From Ancylobacter oerskovii (GTDB lineage: Bacteria; Pseudomonadota; Alphaproteobacteria; Rhizobiales; Xanthobacteraceae): a DNA stretch of 64,000 bases. The position numbers were made by a program, and so were the translations under genes. The stretch covers positions 1 through 64,000 of the forward strand of contig NZ_JAHBGB010000002.1 of assembly GCF_018390555.1 (NCBI RefSeq), in the 5' to 3' direction. Position 1 is the stretch's first letter. Each line of letters opens with the position of its first letter. The notes beneath the pieces were generated by a model. That model ran no database searches. It had not been told where the DNA came from and saw only the letters and a program-made list of their open reading frames with translations. Positions 17,265-25,337 of the stretch are shown piece by piece.

Positions 17265-18211
17265 GCCCCGGCGTGGAGGCCACCGGGCGGCGCCGGGCCC
17301 TGCTCGACCACGCCCTCGCCCGTTGGAATCTGACGCCGGACGGTACGCCGCTCGCCACCGCCACCAGCCTGCTGCTGCCGGTGCGCCAGTCCTTTGCCGG
17401 CTCCGCCCGCCCGGCCATGCTCAAGGTCAGCGACGAGCCCCACGAGGCGCGGGCCATGCCGCTGATGCGCTGGTGGAACGGCGACGGCGCGGCGCACATC
17501 TTCGCGCACGAGGTCTTCGCGCAGGAAGCTTTCACGGATCCGGCCTTCACGGATCCGGCCGCCGGCGACAGCGCCGGCGCGCTGCTGATGGAGCGCGCCG
17601 AAGCCCCCGGCGCCCTGCTCGCCCTCGCCCGGCACGACGACGCGGCGGCGACCCGCATCATCTGCGCCGTCGCCACCCGCCTGCACCGCCCGCGCGGCCC
17701 GCTCCCCGCCGGCCTGGTACCGCTGGACGGCTGGTTCGCGCCGCTGCTCGCCATCGGCCCCGGCCAGGGCGGGCTGCTCGCGCGCGCCGCCGGCATAGCC
17801 GAACGGCTTCTCGCCGACCCGCGCGAGATCGCGCCGCTGCATGGCGACCTGCACCACGAGAACATCCTCGACTTCGGCCCCTCCGACGAACGCCCCGCGA
17901 TTCCCGGCCGCGCCGGCGACTGGCGCGCCATCGATCCGAAGGGCCTGCTGGGCGAGCGCGGCTTCGACCTCGCCATCCTGTTCTGCGATCCCGACCTCGG
18001 CCGGCCGGAGATCGAACTCGCCCGGCGGCCGGACATCTTCGCGCGCCGCCTCGCCACCGTCGCCGAGGAGACCGGCATCGCGCATACCCGGCTTCTCGAC
18101 TGGATCCTCGCCTGGACCGGCCTGTCCTGGAGCTGGGCGGTGGAGGACGGCGTCGACGCCCCCATTGAGCGCGCCATCGCCGGCTTCGCCGCCGCCGCCC
18201 GCGACCGCTGA
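17261..18211 (+). CDS. APH(6)/hydroxyurea-type antibiotic kinase-like protein
   Basis: A 316-residue protein of the aminoglycoside 6-phosphotransferase / hydroxyurea phosphotransferase family. The catalytic loop is LHGDLHHENIL (about 193-203, containing the HGDxHxxN kinase motif) and the metal-binding AIDPKGLLGERGFDLA follows about 25 residues later. The N-terminal lobe holds LKVSDEPHEA with the nucleotide-binding Lys. Chromosomal members often have no proven resistance role. Initiation is from TTG at 17261, overlapping the DUF3297 stop, or from a GTG at 17273. A small in-frame tandem duplication FTDPAFTDPA lies in the N lobe. Confidence 0.75.
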   Translation: MSPGVEATGRRRALLDHALARWNLTPDGTPLATATSLLLPVRQSFAGSARPAMLKVSDEPHEARAMPLMRWWNGDGAAHIFAHEVFAQEAFTDPAFTDPAAGDSAGALLMERAEAPGALLALARHDDAAATRIICAVATRLHRPRGPLPAGLVPLDGWFAPLLAIGPGQGGLLARAAGIAERLLADPREIAPLHGDLHHENILDFGPSDERPAIPGRAGDWRAIDPKGLLGERGFDLAILFCDPDLGRPEIELARRPDIFARRLATVAEETGIAHTRLLDWILAWTGLSWSWAVEDGVDAPIERAIAGFAAAARDR

Positions 18212-18245
18212 GACCACCGGCACCGGTACAGCCCTTCCCCGCAGG

Positions 18246-18575
18246 CTAGGCGTCGGTCTCCATCTCGATCCAGTCGAGATAGTCCGGGTCGCCGCCAGTC
18301 ACCGGCAGCACCAGCACGCCCGGCGTCTCGTAGGGATGGCGGGCGCGCACCGCCTGCGCCACCGCCTCGGCGAGGTCGGCGCGGGTCTTCAGCAGCATCG
18401 CCACCTCCTCGGCCCGCTCGATCTCGCCATGCCAGCGATAGATGGAGACGATGCGCGGCAGGATGTTCACCGCGGCGGCCAGCCCGTCGGCGACGATGGC
18501 CCGCCCGGCCGCCTCGGCCTCGACGAGACCCGGCCATGTCGTATAGACCATCACCGTGCCGAGCTGTGGCTCCAT
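18246..18575 (-). CDS. cutA: Divalent-cation tolerance protein CutA
   Basis: A 109-residue CutA1-family protein with the ferredoxin-like trimeric fold. [20 protein letters not shown] is the first strand-helix unit, [21 protein letters not shown] the conserved central part, and [25 protein letters not shown] the C-terminal signature with the conserved HPYE.P. The start at 18575 follows GGGGAGGAGG. Despite the name, its role in copper tolerance is doubtful across the family. It is divergent from the NAD kinase gene 31 bases away. Confidence 0.9.
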   Translation of the reverse strand: MEPQLGTVMVYTTWPGLVEAEAAGRAIVADGLAAAVNILPRIVSIYRWHGEIERAEEVAMLLKTRADLAEAVAQAVRARHPYETPGVLVLPVTGGDPDYLDWIEMETDA

Positions 18576-18606
18576 CCCCTCCTCCCCGCGTATCGGGCTG
18601 TCCGTT

Positions 18607-19428
18607 ATGAATGAAGCCGCCCGCCCAGCCCCTTCTTCCGCAGCGGACGCTCCCGAAATGGCAGCATATGGCCGAATCGCCTTTGTCGCGAGCGATGCCG
18701 CGGATGCGGTGCGCGCGCGCAGCGAGCTCACCGCGCTATACGGCCATGTCGCGCCGGAGGAGGCGGACATCGTGGTCGCCCTCGGCGGCGACGGCTTCAT
18801 GCTGCAGACGCTGCACCGCTTCCGCGACACCGGCATTCCGATCTACGGCATGAACCGCGGCTCGGTGGGTTTCCTGATGAACGGCTTCCGGCTGGAGAAC
18901 CTGCCAGAGCGCATCGCCGCCGCCCAGCGGGTCGTCATCCACCCGCTGCTGATGGAGGCCACCGACGTCAATGGCCGCGTCCACCGCGCCCCGGCGATCA
19001 ACGAGGTGTCGCTGATCCGCCAGTCCTACCAGGCGTCGAAGCTGCGCATCTCCATCGACGGCACCATGCGGATGGAGGAGCTGATCTGCGACGGCGTGCT
19101 CGTCGCCACGCCCGCCGGCTCCACCGCCTACAACCTCTCGGCCCAGGGGCCGATCCTGCCCATCGGCACGCCGCTGCTGGCGCTGACCCCGATCTCCGCC
19201 TTCCGCCCGCGGCGCTGGCGCGGCGCGCTGGTGCCGGACCGCGCGCGCATCGACATCGCGGTGCTGGAATCCGACAAGCGCCCGGTCAACGCCACCGCCG
19301 ATCATTATCAGGTGCTGAACGTGGTGGCGGTGCGCGCCCGGCTCGACACCGGCTCGACGCTGACCATGCTGATGGACCGCGACCATTCCATCGAGGAGCG
19401 CATCCTGCGCGAGCAGTTCGAGGTCTGA
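18607..19428 (+). CDS. nadK: NAD kinase
   Basis: A 273-residue (or 256 if the ATG at 18658 is used) NAD kinase that makes NADP from NAD. The GGDG motif in [14 protein letters not shown] binds ATP/phosphate, followed by [13 protein letters not shown], the NE segment AINEVSLIR, and the [23 protein letters not shown]-type region (here C-DG) that forms the NAD site. The C-terminal [12 protein letters not shown] is family-typical. Alphaproteobacterial NadK proteins are about 257 residues, favouring the second start, but neither has a strong ribosome site. It converges on the DUF2336 gene with a 7-base gap. Confidence 0.92.
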   Translation: MNEAARPAPSSAADAPEMAAYGRIAFVASDAADAVRARSELTALYGHVAPEEADIVVALGGDGFMLQTLHRFRDTGIPIYGMNRGSVGFLMNGFRLENLPERIAAAQRVVIHPLLMEATDVNGRVHRAPAINEVSLIRQSYQASKLRISIDGTMRMEELICDGVLVATPAGSTAYNLSAQGPILPIGTPLLALTPISAFRPRRWRGALVPDRARIDIAVLESDKRPVNATADHYQVLNVVAVRARLDTGSTLTMLMDRDHSIEERILREQFEV

Positions 19429-19435
19429 CGCCGGC

Positions 19436-20584
19436 TCAGGCCGCCAGCGTCGCCGTGCGGGGGTCGAGCGGCGCCTCGTGCCGCCAGCGCTCGAGCAGCG
19501 CCACCACCGGGTTGCGCCCGGCAGGCTCGCCGAGGCGGGCATATTGCTGCAGCGCCGCCTCGGCGATGCGCTTCTGCAGCCCGGCCGCGGCGTCCTCGTC
19601 GTCGAGATAGGCTTCCTTCTGCACCAGCTGCAGCGCGCTGCGAAAGGCGATGTAGGCGCCGCACGGCAGGCCGATCCGGTCATAGAGCAGGCGGAAGGCG
19701 TCGCCGGAGCGGTCGGCGGCCAGCGCCGCCACCCGGTCGGTCGGCAGGCCGGTCAGCTCCGCCGCCATTTCGAGGAACATCCGCATATGGCCAGCCAGCA
19801 GCGCCCGCAGCGCCACCGCCGGCGTCAGCTCGCCGCGCTGCTTGAGCCCGGCCGCGAAGGCCCGCAGGTCCGGCGCCGATCGCCCGATCATGGCGATGCC
19901 CGGCCGCTCGCCGGTCCCTTCGGCCGCCGCCGCCGGCGCGGTCTCGCCGCCGGCTTCCGTCCCGGCGGCGCGCCGGCCGCGCTCCACCACGAACACCGAC
20001 AGCGCGTTCGCCACCGCCCGGATCAGCGCCTGATGCACATTGGCCGGCAGGTCGCGGCGGGCGAGCAGCACCTCGCGCAGCGCCGCCGCCTGGCCGTGCC
20101 GGGCGACGATGCGGCCGAGCGAGAAGCCGGGCAGGTCGACGCCGGGATTGGTGACGAGGCTGAGGCAGGCCTCCTCGCCGGCGATCTCGGCTAGCGCGGC
20201 GGCCACCGGCGCGGTGAGGTGCGCCCGCGCGGCGATGGCGGCGCGGCGCGGCTCGTCGCCGGCCTCGGCGAATTCGACCAGATCGCAGTCGTTCAGCACC
20301 GGTGAGCGGGCGAGCATGATGAGGCCGGGTTCGCCGTCGAGCCCGGCGAGCAGCTGGGCGAGATCCTCGGGAAGCCCGGGCTGGCGGCAGAGCGCCTCGA
20401 CGAGGGCGAGGCGCGCCGGCGCGAAGGGATCCTGGGCCAGCACCGGCAGCGCCGCCTCGAAGCCGAGCCGCTCGGCTCCCCGCAGCTCGCCGCGGGCATA
20501 GAGGCCGGCCAGCAGGCCGAGGCCGCGGGCGCGCTCCGCCTCCGAGACCGTCTTCGCCCAGAGGAGATACTGATGCACGATCAT
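19436..20584 (-). CDS. DUF2336 domain protein
   Basis: A 382-residue all-helical soluble protein of the DUF2336 family, which is essentially confined to alphaproteobacteria and has HEAT-like helical repeats. Seen here: LVEALCRQPGLPEDLAQLLA, ILSRSPVLND-type segment (IMLARSPVLNDCDLVEF), IAARAHLTAPVAAALAEIA and VALRALLAGHMRMFLEMAAELTGLP, all family-typical. An Ala-rich linker interrupts the protein near 215-235. The start at 20584 has an excellent GGAAGGAGG site. The leader just upstream can fold into CTTCCG-N5-CGGAAG abutting that site. Function unknown. Confidence 0.8.
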   Translation of the reverse strand: MIVHQYLLWAKTVSEAERARGLGLLAGLYARGELRGAERLGFEAALPVLAQDPFAPARLALVEALCRQPGLPEDLAQLLAGLDGEPGLIMLARSPVLNDCDLVEFAEAGDEPRRAAIAARAHLTAPVAAALAEIAGEEACLSLVTNPGVDLPGFSLGRIVARHGQAAALREVLLARRDLPANVHQALIRAVANALSVFVVERGRRAAGTEAGGETAPAAAAEGTGERPGIAMIGRSAPDLRAFAAGLKQRGELTPAVALRALLAGHMRMFLEMAAELTGLPTDRVAALAADRSGDAFRLLYDRIGLPCGAYIAFRSALQLVQKEAYLDDEDAAAGLQKRIAEAALQQYARLGEPAGRNPVVALLERWRHEAPLDPRTATLAA

Positions 20585-20709
20585 GCCCACCTCCTTCCGC
20601 CTGCCGGAAGAAGAGTGAATCACGACGGCATTAAGAATTCGTTGACCATGATCGCCGACGCTGATCCGTCGGCCCGGGCGCGCCCGCCGGCCCTACCCGG
20701 GGCGCGACC

Positions 20710-21876
20710 TCAGTCGCCCGAGCCGCCGTCCGCGGCCCCTTCCGGTGCGGCCGCCTGCTCGCCCACCAGCACGTCGACCCGGCTGTCCGAGCCGGATTCG
20801 ACGTTGAAGGTCTTGGTGAAGGTCTTGCCGTCATAGCGCACCAGCGCGGTGTACTCGCCTTCGGCGAGCACGAAGGCCGGCGTCGGCGCCGAGGAATCCT
20901 TGATCGAATCGCCGCCGGGCGTCAGCACCGACCATTGCGTGCCGGAAAGCGGCGCGCCGCCGGCCTGCGCCACCAGCTGCAGCGTGATCTCGGCGGCGCG
21001 GTGGTGCAGCGTCGCGTCGGTCACCTTGCCGGGCTGCACGGCGATGTCGGCCTGCAGCACCGCATTGCCCTCGCCATAGGTGGAGACGACGTAATAGTCA
21101 CCGGCCGGCAGCACCACGAGGTCGCCGGGCGAGGCGCCGCGATAGAAGGGCCGGCTCGCCGCCCGCCCCTGCAGGAAGCTGCCCTCGAAAATGTCGTAGC
21201 TGACCTTGGAGGCCGGGATCAGCTTGTCGCCGACGTCGCTCTGCAGCTTGATGCCGCCGGCGGGGATGGTGATCTGCTCGCGGCGCGAATCCTCGCCCAC
21301 CACGATGCGGCGGGCGATGCTGGCGAGGCCGTAGGAGACGTGCACCACATAGCCGCCCGGCGAGAGGAAGAACACCGGCGCCGGCTCGGCGGCCTCGGCC
21401 ACCAGCGGATAGGCGCCGGAGGCTTCCGGCCGGTCGTCGAACACCCGCCAGACGAGGCCGCGCGGGATCTGCGGCAGGTTGGCGCCGAAGCGGGCGCTCA
21501 TGCCGATCGCCGCCTTGCCGGCCGGCGGCTGCGGCAGGATGGTGTGCGCGTCGCCCGCCGCCGTCGCCGCTCCCCCGCTCGCGCCGCCCTTGGCCGCCGG
21601 CGCGGTCGCGGCCGGCGCGGTCGCCGCCGGCGTCTGGGGAGCGAGGCGCCGCGGCGCCCCCACGCCCGGCGACTGGGTGCCGACGAAGGGCATGGCCTGC
21701 GCCAGCGAGCCGGAAGAGGAAATCGAGGCCGCGTCGCCGCCCGCTCCGCTGCCGGCCATCGCCGCGACGGCGGCGGGAGAGGCCAGGCACAGCGCCGTGA
21801 AGGCCGCGACCAGGCGCGTGCCGGCGCGGTGCGGAACAGGGCGGGGACGGGCGAAGCGGGGAACGGAGGCGGACAT
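20710..21876 (-). CDS. Secreted protein with three beta-sandwich-like repeats, function unknown
   Basis: A 388-residue exported protein. A basic N terminus and hydrophobic segment (about 20-40) form a signal peptide; residues about 45-115 are a low-complexity Ala/Pro/Gly linker. The remainder has three units with the same rhythm: FFLSPGGYVVHVSYG..., VVLPAGDYYVVSTYGEGNAV..., FVLAEGEYTALVRYDGKTF..., each ending in a 'v.pG....' strand (VQPGKVTDATL, VESGSDSRVDVL). This looks like carboxypeptidase-regulatory or Ig-like beta-sandwiches. I do not recognise a named family. It is monocistronic and divergent from the nitroreductase gene. Confidence 0.65.
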   Translation of the reverse strand: MSASVPRFARPRPVPHRAGTRLVAAFTALCLASPAAVAAMAGSGAGGDAASISSSGSLAQAMPFVGTQSPGVGAPRRLAPQTPAATAPAATAPAAKGGASGGAATAAGDAHTILPQPPAGKAAIGMSARFGANLPQIPRGLVWRVFDDRPEASGAYPLVAEAAEPAPVFFLSPGGYVVHVSYGLASIARRIVVGEDSRREQITIPAGGIKLQSDVGDKLIPASKVSYDIFEGSFLQGRAASRPFYRGASPGDLVVLPAGDYYVVSTYGEGNAVLQADIAVQPGKVTDATLHHRAAEITLQLVAQAGGAPLSGTQWSVLTPGGDSIKDSSAPTPAFVLAEGEYTALVRYDGKTFTKTFNVESGSDSRVDVLVGEQAAAPEGAADGGSGD

Positions 21877-22035
21877 GGCCTCTTGGTGCCCGCGAACGTG
21901 GGCAAATTCAAGTCCGCGGGCGCCCCGGGCCGGGCCCTCCGCCCGCTCGCGGCAAACTGAAACACCCTGACGCTGCGTCGCGCTGGCCCGGCCTGCCGCC
22001 GCGTGCTAGGCGCAAAGGCGACAGGGGAAACCGCC

Positions 22036-22614
22036 ATGAAGACCGATACCTCGACCGATGCCCTGCGGCTGCTCAAGCTGCGCAAGAGCCCGAAGATCTT
22101 CGATATCGTCGCCCCCGGCCCGAAGCCGGCAGAGATCGACGAGATGCTCACCATCGCCTCCCGCGTGCCGGATCACGGCAAGCTGGCGCCGTGGCGCTTC
22201 ATCGTGTTCGAGGGCGAGGGACGCGAGCGGGCGGGCGAACTCATCGCCGGGACGTTCCAGAAGGACGTCCCCGAGGCCGACGCCGACCGGGTGAACATCG
22301 AGCGCACCCGCCTGTCGCGCGCGCCGCTGGTGATCGCCGTGGTGTCGAAGGCCGCCCCGCATGTGAAGATCCCGGAATGGGAGCAGCTCATGTCCGGCGC
22401 CGCCGCCTGCACGCTCTTGGTGCTGGCGGCCAACGCGCTCGGCTATGTCGCGACCTGGCTGACCGAATGGTACGCCTATGACGCCCGCGTGCGGGCCGGC
22501 CTCGGCCTGGCGGCGGACGAGCGCATCGTCGGCTTCGTGCATATCGGCACGCTGGCCAAGCCGCAGGAAGACCGCCCGCGCCCGGCGCTCGCCGACATCG
22601 TCACCCGCTTCTGA
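22036..22614 (+). CDS. Nitroreductase family protein (YdjA-like)
   Basis: A 192-residue FMN-dependent nitroreductase. LLKLRKSPKIFD is the N-terminal FMN phosphate-binding Arg region, ASRVPDHGKLAPWRFIVFEG (about 40-59) the flavin-contacting loop, and GYVATWLTEWYAYDARVRAGLGL the C-terminal signature, closest to the short YdjA group that uses NADPH weakly. The start at 22036 has GGGGAAA upstream. A flavin reductase-like gene follows after 10 bases, so they are co-transcribed. Confidence 0.88.
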   Translation: MKTDTSTDALRLLKLRKSPKIFDIVAPGPKPAEIDEMLTIASRVPDHGKLAPWRFIVFEGEGRERAGELIAGTFQKDVPEADADRVNIERTRLSRAPLVIAVVSKAAPHVKIPEWEQLMSGAAACTLLVLAANALGYVATWLTEWYAYDARVRAGLGLAADERIVGFVHIGTLAKPQEDRPRPALADIVTRF

Positions 22615-22624
22615 GAGGCCGGCC

Positions 22625-23248
22625 ATGTTCTACGCGCCGGATGACCGGGACCGTACCCTTCTGCCGCACAATCCGCTGAAGGCGATCGTCGCCCCGCGCC
22701 CGATCGGCTGGATCTCCAGCCTGTCGCCGGCCGGGGTCGCCAATATCGCCCCCTATTCCTTCTTCAACCTGGTGAGCGAGAGCCCGGACATGGTGATGTT
22801 CTCCTCCTCCGGGGTGAAGGACACGGTGCGCAACATCCTCGATACCGGCGAGTTCGTCTGCAACCTCGCCACCCGTGCGCTGCTGGCGCAGGTGAACCTC
22901 ACCTCGGCGGTGCTGCCGCGCGAGGAAAGCGAGTTCGACCTCGCCGGGCTGGCGCGCGCGCCCTCGCGGCTGGTGAAGCCGCCGCGCGTCGCCCGGAGCC
23001 CCTGCGCGCTCGAATGCGTGGCGGTGGAGGTGCGCGAGCTCGCCGGGCGTTCCGGCGCCTCCACCGGCCACTGGCTGGTGTTCGGCGAGATCGTCGGCAT
23101 CCACATCGACGAGGCCTTCGTCGAGGACGGAATCCTGCGCGTGGAGAAGCTGAACTCCCTCGCCCGCTGCGGCTATTTCGACTACGCCGCCGTCGAGGAG
23201 ATCCACACTCTGCCGCGCCCGGGCGGCCAGTCGTTCACGAGTGCCTGA
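22625..23248 (+). CDS. Flavin reductase-like (DIM6/NTAB) FMN-binding protein
   Basis: A 207-residue split-barrel flavoprotein. KAIVAPRPIGWISSLSPAG (about 19-37) and ANIAPYSFFNLVSESPDMVMFS are the conserved FMN-binding segments of the flavin reductase-like domain, followed by KDTVRNILDTGEFVCN. Members bind FMN and reduce it or a small organic substrate. It forms a pair with the nitroreductase upstream. No specific substrate can be inferred. Confidence 0.88.
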   Translation: MFYAPDDRDRTLLPHNPLKAIVAPRPIGWISSLSPAGVANIAPYSFFNLVSESPDMVMFSSSGVKDTVRNILDTGEFVCNLATRALLAQVNLTSAVLPREESEFDLAGLARAPSRLVKPPRVARSPCALECVAVEVRELAGRSGASTGHWLVFGEIVGIHIDEAFVEDGILRVEKLNSLARCGYFDYAAVEEIHTLPRPGGQSFTSA

Positions 23249-23416
23249 GCACCGGCGGCGGGCGGTCACGTCCGCCTGAAGTCGTGAATATTTATGGCAA
23301 ACGATTCGTTAAGATGCGTGCCGCAACGTGTTCCCCACAGGGGCCGCTGCGATTCGAAGACCCAAGGGGAGCGAGGCGCCGGCGCACCAGGCGTTTTTGC
23401 GGGAGACCAGCGGACC

Positions 23417-24133
23417 ATGCCGTCCATCGATCGTCGCGTTCTACTTTCCGGCCTGTCCATGGCCGGCCTGTCCATGGCGCTCGCCGGGTGCAAGAGCACC
23501 CAGACGAGCCTGCCCGAGCTGAGCCTGGCGCCGCAGGCGCCGGCCGCCGCGCCGCTGGCCTTCGCGCCGACGCCCACCTACGGCGCGATCCAGGACAAGT
23601 TCCCGGTCGCCGCCTTCGACACCTCGAACATGAACCCGGTCTATCTGCGCCGGCAGGTGCCCTATGACGGCAAGCAGCCGCCCGGCACCATCGTCATCGA
23701 CCCCAAGCAGCATTTCCTCTACCTGGTGCAGCCGGGCGGCACGGCGATCCGCTACGGCGTCGGCGTCGGCAAGCAGGGCTTCGGCTGGTCGGGCACCGCC
23801 ACCATCAATTCCAAGCAGGAATGGCCGGACTGGTACCCGCCGGCGGAAATGATCGCCCGCCGCCCGGACATCAAGCCGCAGCTGTCCAAGCTGCAGAGCG
23901 GCGTCGGGGTACCCGGTGGCCTGTCGAACCCGCTCGGCGCCCGCGCGATGTATCTGTGGCAGGACAACAAGGACACGCTGTACCGCATCCACGGCACGCT
24001 GGAGCCGAACACCATCGGCACCAACGTCTCGTCCGGCTGCATCCGCATGATCAACCAGGACGCCATCGATCTCTACAGCCGCGTGCCGGTCGGCACCAAG
24101 GTGGTGGTGCTGGGCTCCGGCGCCCAGGTCTGA
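23417..24133 (+). CDS. L,D-transpeptidase (YkuD domain) lipoprotein
   Basis: A 238-residue cell-wall enzyme that forms 3-3 peptidoglycan crosslinks or attaches proteins to the wall. The signal ends in a lipobox (LAGC at about 23-26), so it is probably a lipoprotein. The YkuD domain spans about 95-236: FLYLVQPGGTAIRYGVGVG, then IHGTLEPNTIGTNVSSGCIRM, which holds the catalytic HG...SSGCIRM with the nucleophile Cys. The signal contains a small DNA-level duplication that repeats LSMAG. The start at 23417 is chosen because the upstream in-frame sequence is not conserved. Confidence 0.9.
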   Translation: MPSIDRRVLLSGLSMAGLSMALAGCKSTQTSLPELSLAPQAPAAAPLAFAPTPTYGAIQDKFPVAAFDTSNMNPVYLRRQVPYDGKQPPGTIVIDPKQHFLYLVQPGGTAIRYGVGVGKQGFGWSGTATINSKQEWPDWYPPAEMIARRPDIKPQLSKLQSGVGVPGGLSNPLGARAMYLWQDNKDTLYRIHGTLEPNTIGTNVSSGCIRMINQDAIDLYSRVPVGTKVVVLGSGAQV

Positions 24134-24171
24134 CGCCCCCGCGCCCGTCAAGCCGCCGTCCCCCTTGCTCT

Positions 24172-24281
24172 CCCTCTCCCCATTGGGGAGAGGTGGCCCG
24201 CGCAGCGGGTCGGTGAGGGGCTCTGGCGATTGGGGAGCGAAGAAGGCCCCTCACCCTACCCTCCCCCCAACGGGGAGAGGG
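24172..24281. repeat. Palindromic intergenic element, copy 2 (family A)
   Basis: The same nested palindrome as at 14125: CCCTCTCCCCATTGGGGAG..., GGTGAGGGG, then CCCCTCACC and CCAACGGGGAGAGGG. It occupies most of the 350-base gap between the L,D-transpeptidase and ParA-like genes. The sequence after it (24282-24484) holds no supported gene. Confidence 0.85.
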
Positions 24282-24484
24282 AGAAGAAAGGGGCGCTCCT
24301 GCCGGTTTGCCCCATCCCGGAGATCGAACTCGGCGCCAGCCGGGTTCGATCGGCGAGAGGGCGCGGGCCGTACCTCGCGACGTGCCCCCGTATAAGCCCC
24401 TCCGATGGCCGCATGGCGCTTGCCGCCCGCCGGCCCCGATGCGACCCTAGCCTCTCCGATTCCGACGCGACCGGGGGACGCGCC

Positions 24485-25126
24485 ATGGCCGGCCGGATCA
24501 TCACCATCGCCCAGCAGAAGGGCGGCTCGGGCAAGACGACGCTCGCCGCGCATCTGGCGGTGGCGCTGGCGCTTGGCGGCGCCCGCGTCGCCCTGCTCGA
24601 CTGCGACCCGCAGGGCAGCCTCGGCGAATGGTTCGAGGCGCGCGAGGCAAGCCTCGGCGAAGAGGCCACCGGCCTCGATTTCCGCACCGCCTCCGGCTGG
24701 GGCGCCCGCCGCGAGGCCCGCAGCCTGGCGCGGGACTACGAGATCATCGTCATCGATACCCCGCCCAAGTCCGACATCGAGTCCCGCCCGGCCATCGAGG
24801 CCGCCAGCCTGGTCGCCGTGCCCGTCCAGCCGACCCCGGTCGATCTGTGGGCGACGCAGGCGACGCTGGACATGATCGCCAAGGAGGGCACCCCCTCTTT
24901 GCTGGTGATCAACCGGGCGCTGCCCCGCGTCGCCCTGACGCAGGAGATCGGCGAGGCCCTCCGCGCGCTCGGCCATCCCGCCGCACAGACCCGGCTCGGC
25001 AACCGCGTCGCCTTCGCCGCCTCGATGGGCGCGGGCCTCACCGTGCAGGAGGTCGCGCCGGGCTCGAAGGGCGCGCTGGAGGTCGAGGCCCTCGCCGCCG
25101 AGATCGGCCGGCTGATCGGCGCATAA
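24485..25126 (+). CDS. ParA-like P-loop ATPase
   Basis: A 213-residue MinD/ParA-superfamily ATPase. The deviant Walker A KGGSGKTT with the signature Lys (residues about 12-19, IAQQKGGSGKTTLAAHLA), the switch I CDPQGSLGEW and Walker B-like IIVIDTPPK are all present. It is of the short, stand-alone type with no ParB, no DNA-binding N terminus and no plasmid or chromosome-segregation genes nearby, so it more likely positions some cellular cargo than segregates DNA. The ATG at 24485 is used; the frame is open upstream through the palindromic repeat but not conserved. Confidence 0.85.
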   Translation: MAGRIITIAQQKGGSGKTTLAAHLAVALALGGARVALLDCDPQGSLGEWFEAREASLGEEATGLDFRTASGWGARREARSLARDYEIIVIDTPPKSDIESRPAIEAASLVAVPVQPTPVDLWATQATLDMIAKEGTPSLLVINRALPRVALTQEIGEALRALGHPAAQTRLGNRVAFAASMGAGLTVQEVAPGSKGALEVEALAAEIGRLIGA

Positions 25127-25337
25127 CCTATCGTCATACCGCCAAGGCCGGTCCGAAGGCCCGAAAATGCCCGCCGGCGGTTGACGCGCGCGCCCGCAAC
25201 CGGCAATCAAAAGAAGGCGGCGGGCGGCAAGTCTTTGTTCACCCTATTCTTCTAGCTTGCCGCCAAACAGTGTTGGCCCCGCACGGGTCGCTCGCGGTCC
25301 TGTCCGGGTCCGCGGCCAGCTACGACGGGTATCGAGG

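Noticed and set aside
17261-18211. Acquired streptomycin-resistance gene
   Set aside because: Composition matches the genome, no mobile element is near, and chromosomal members of this family are common without a resistance phenotype.
24485-25126. ParA as sign of a plasmid or integrated element
   Set aside because: No ParB, replication, integrase or transfer gene is nearby and the sequence is of the stand-alone chromosomal type.
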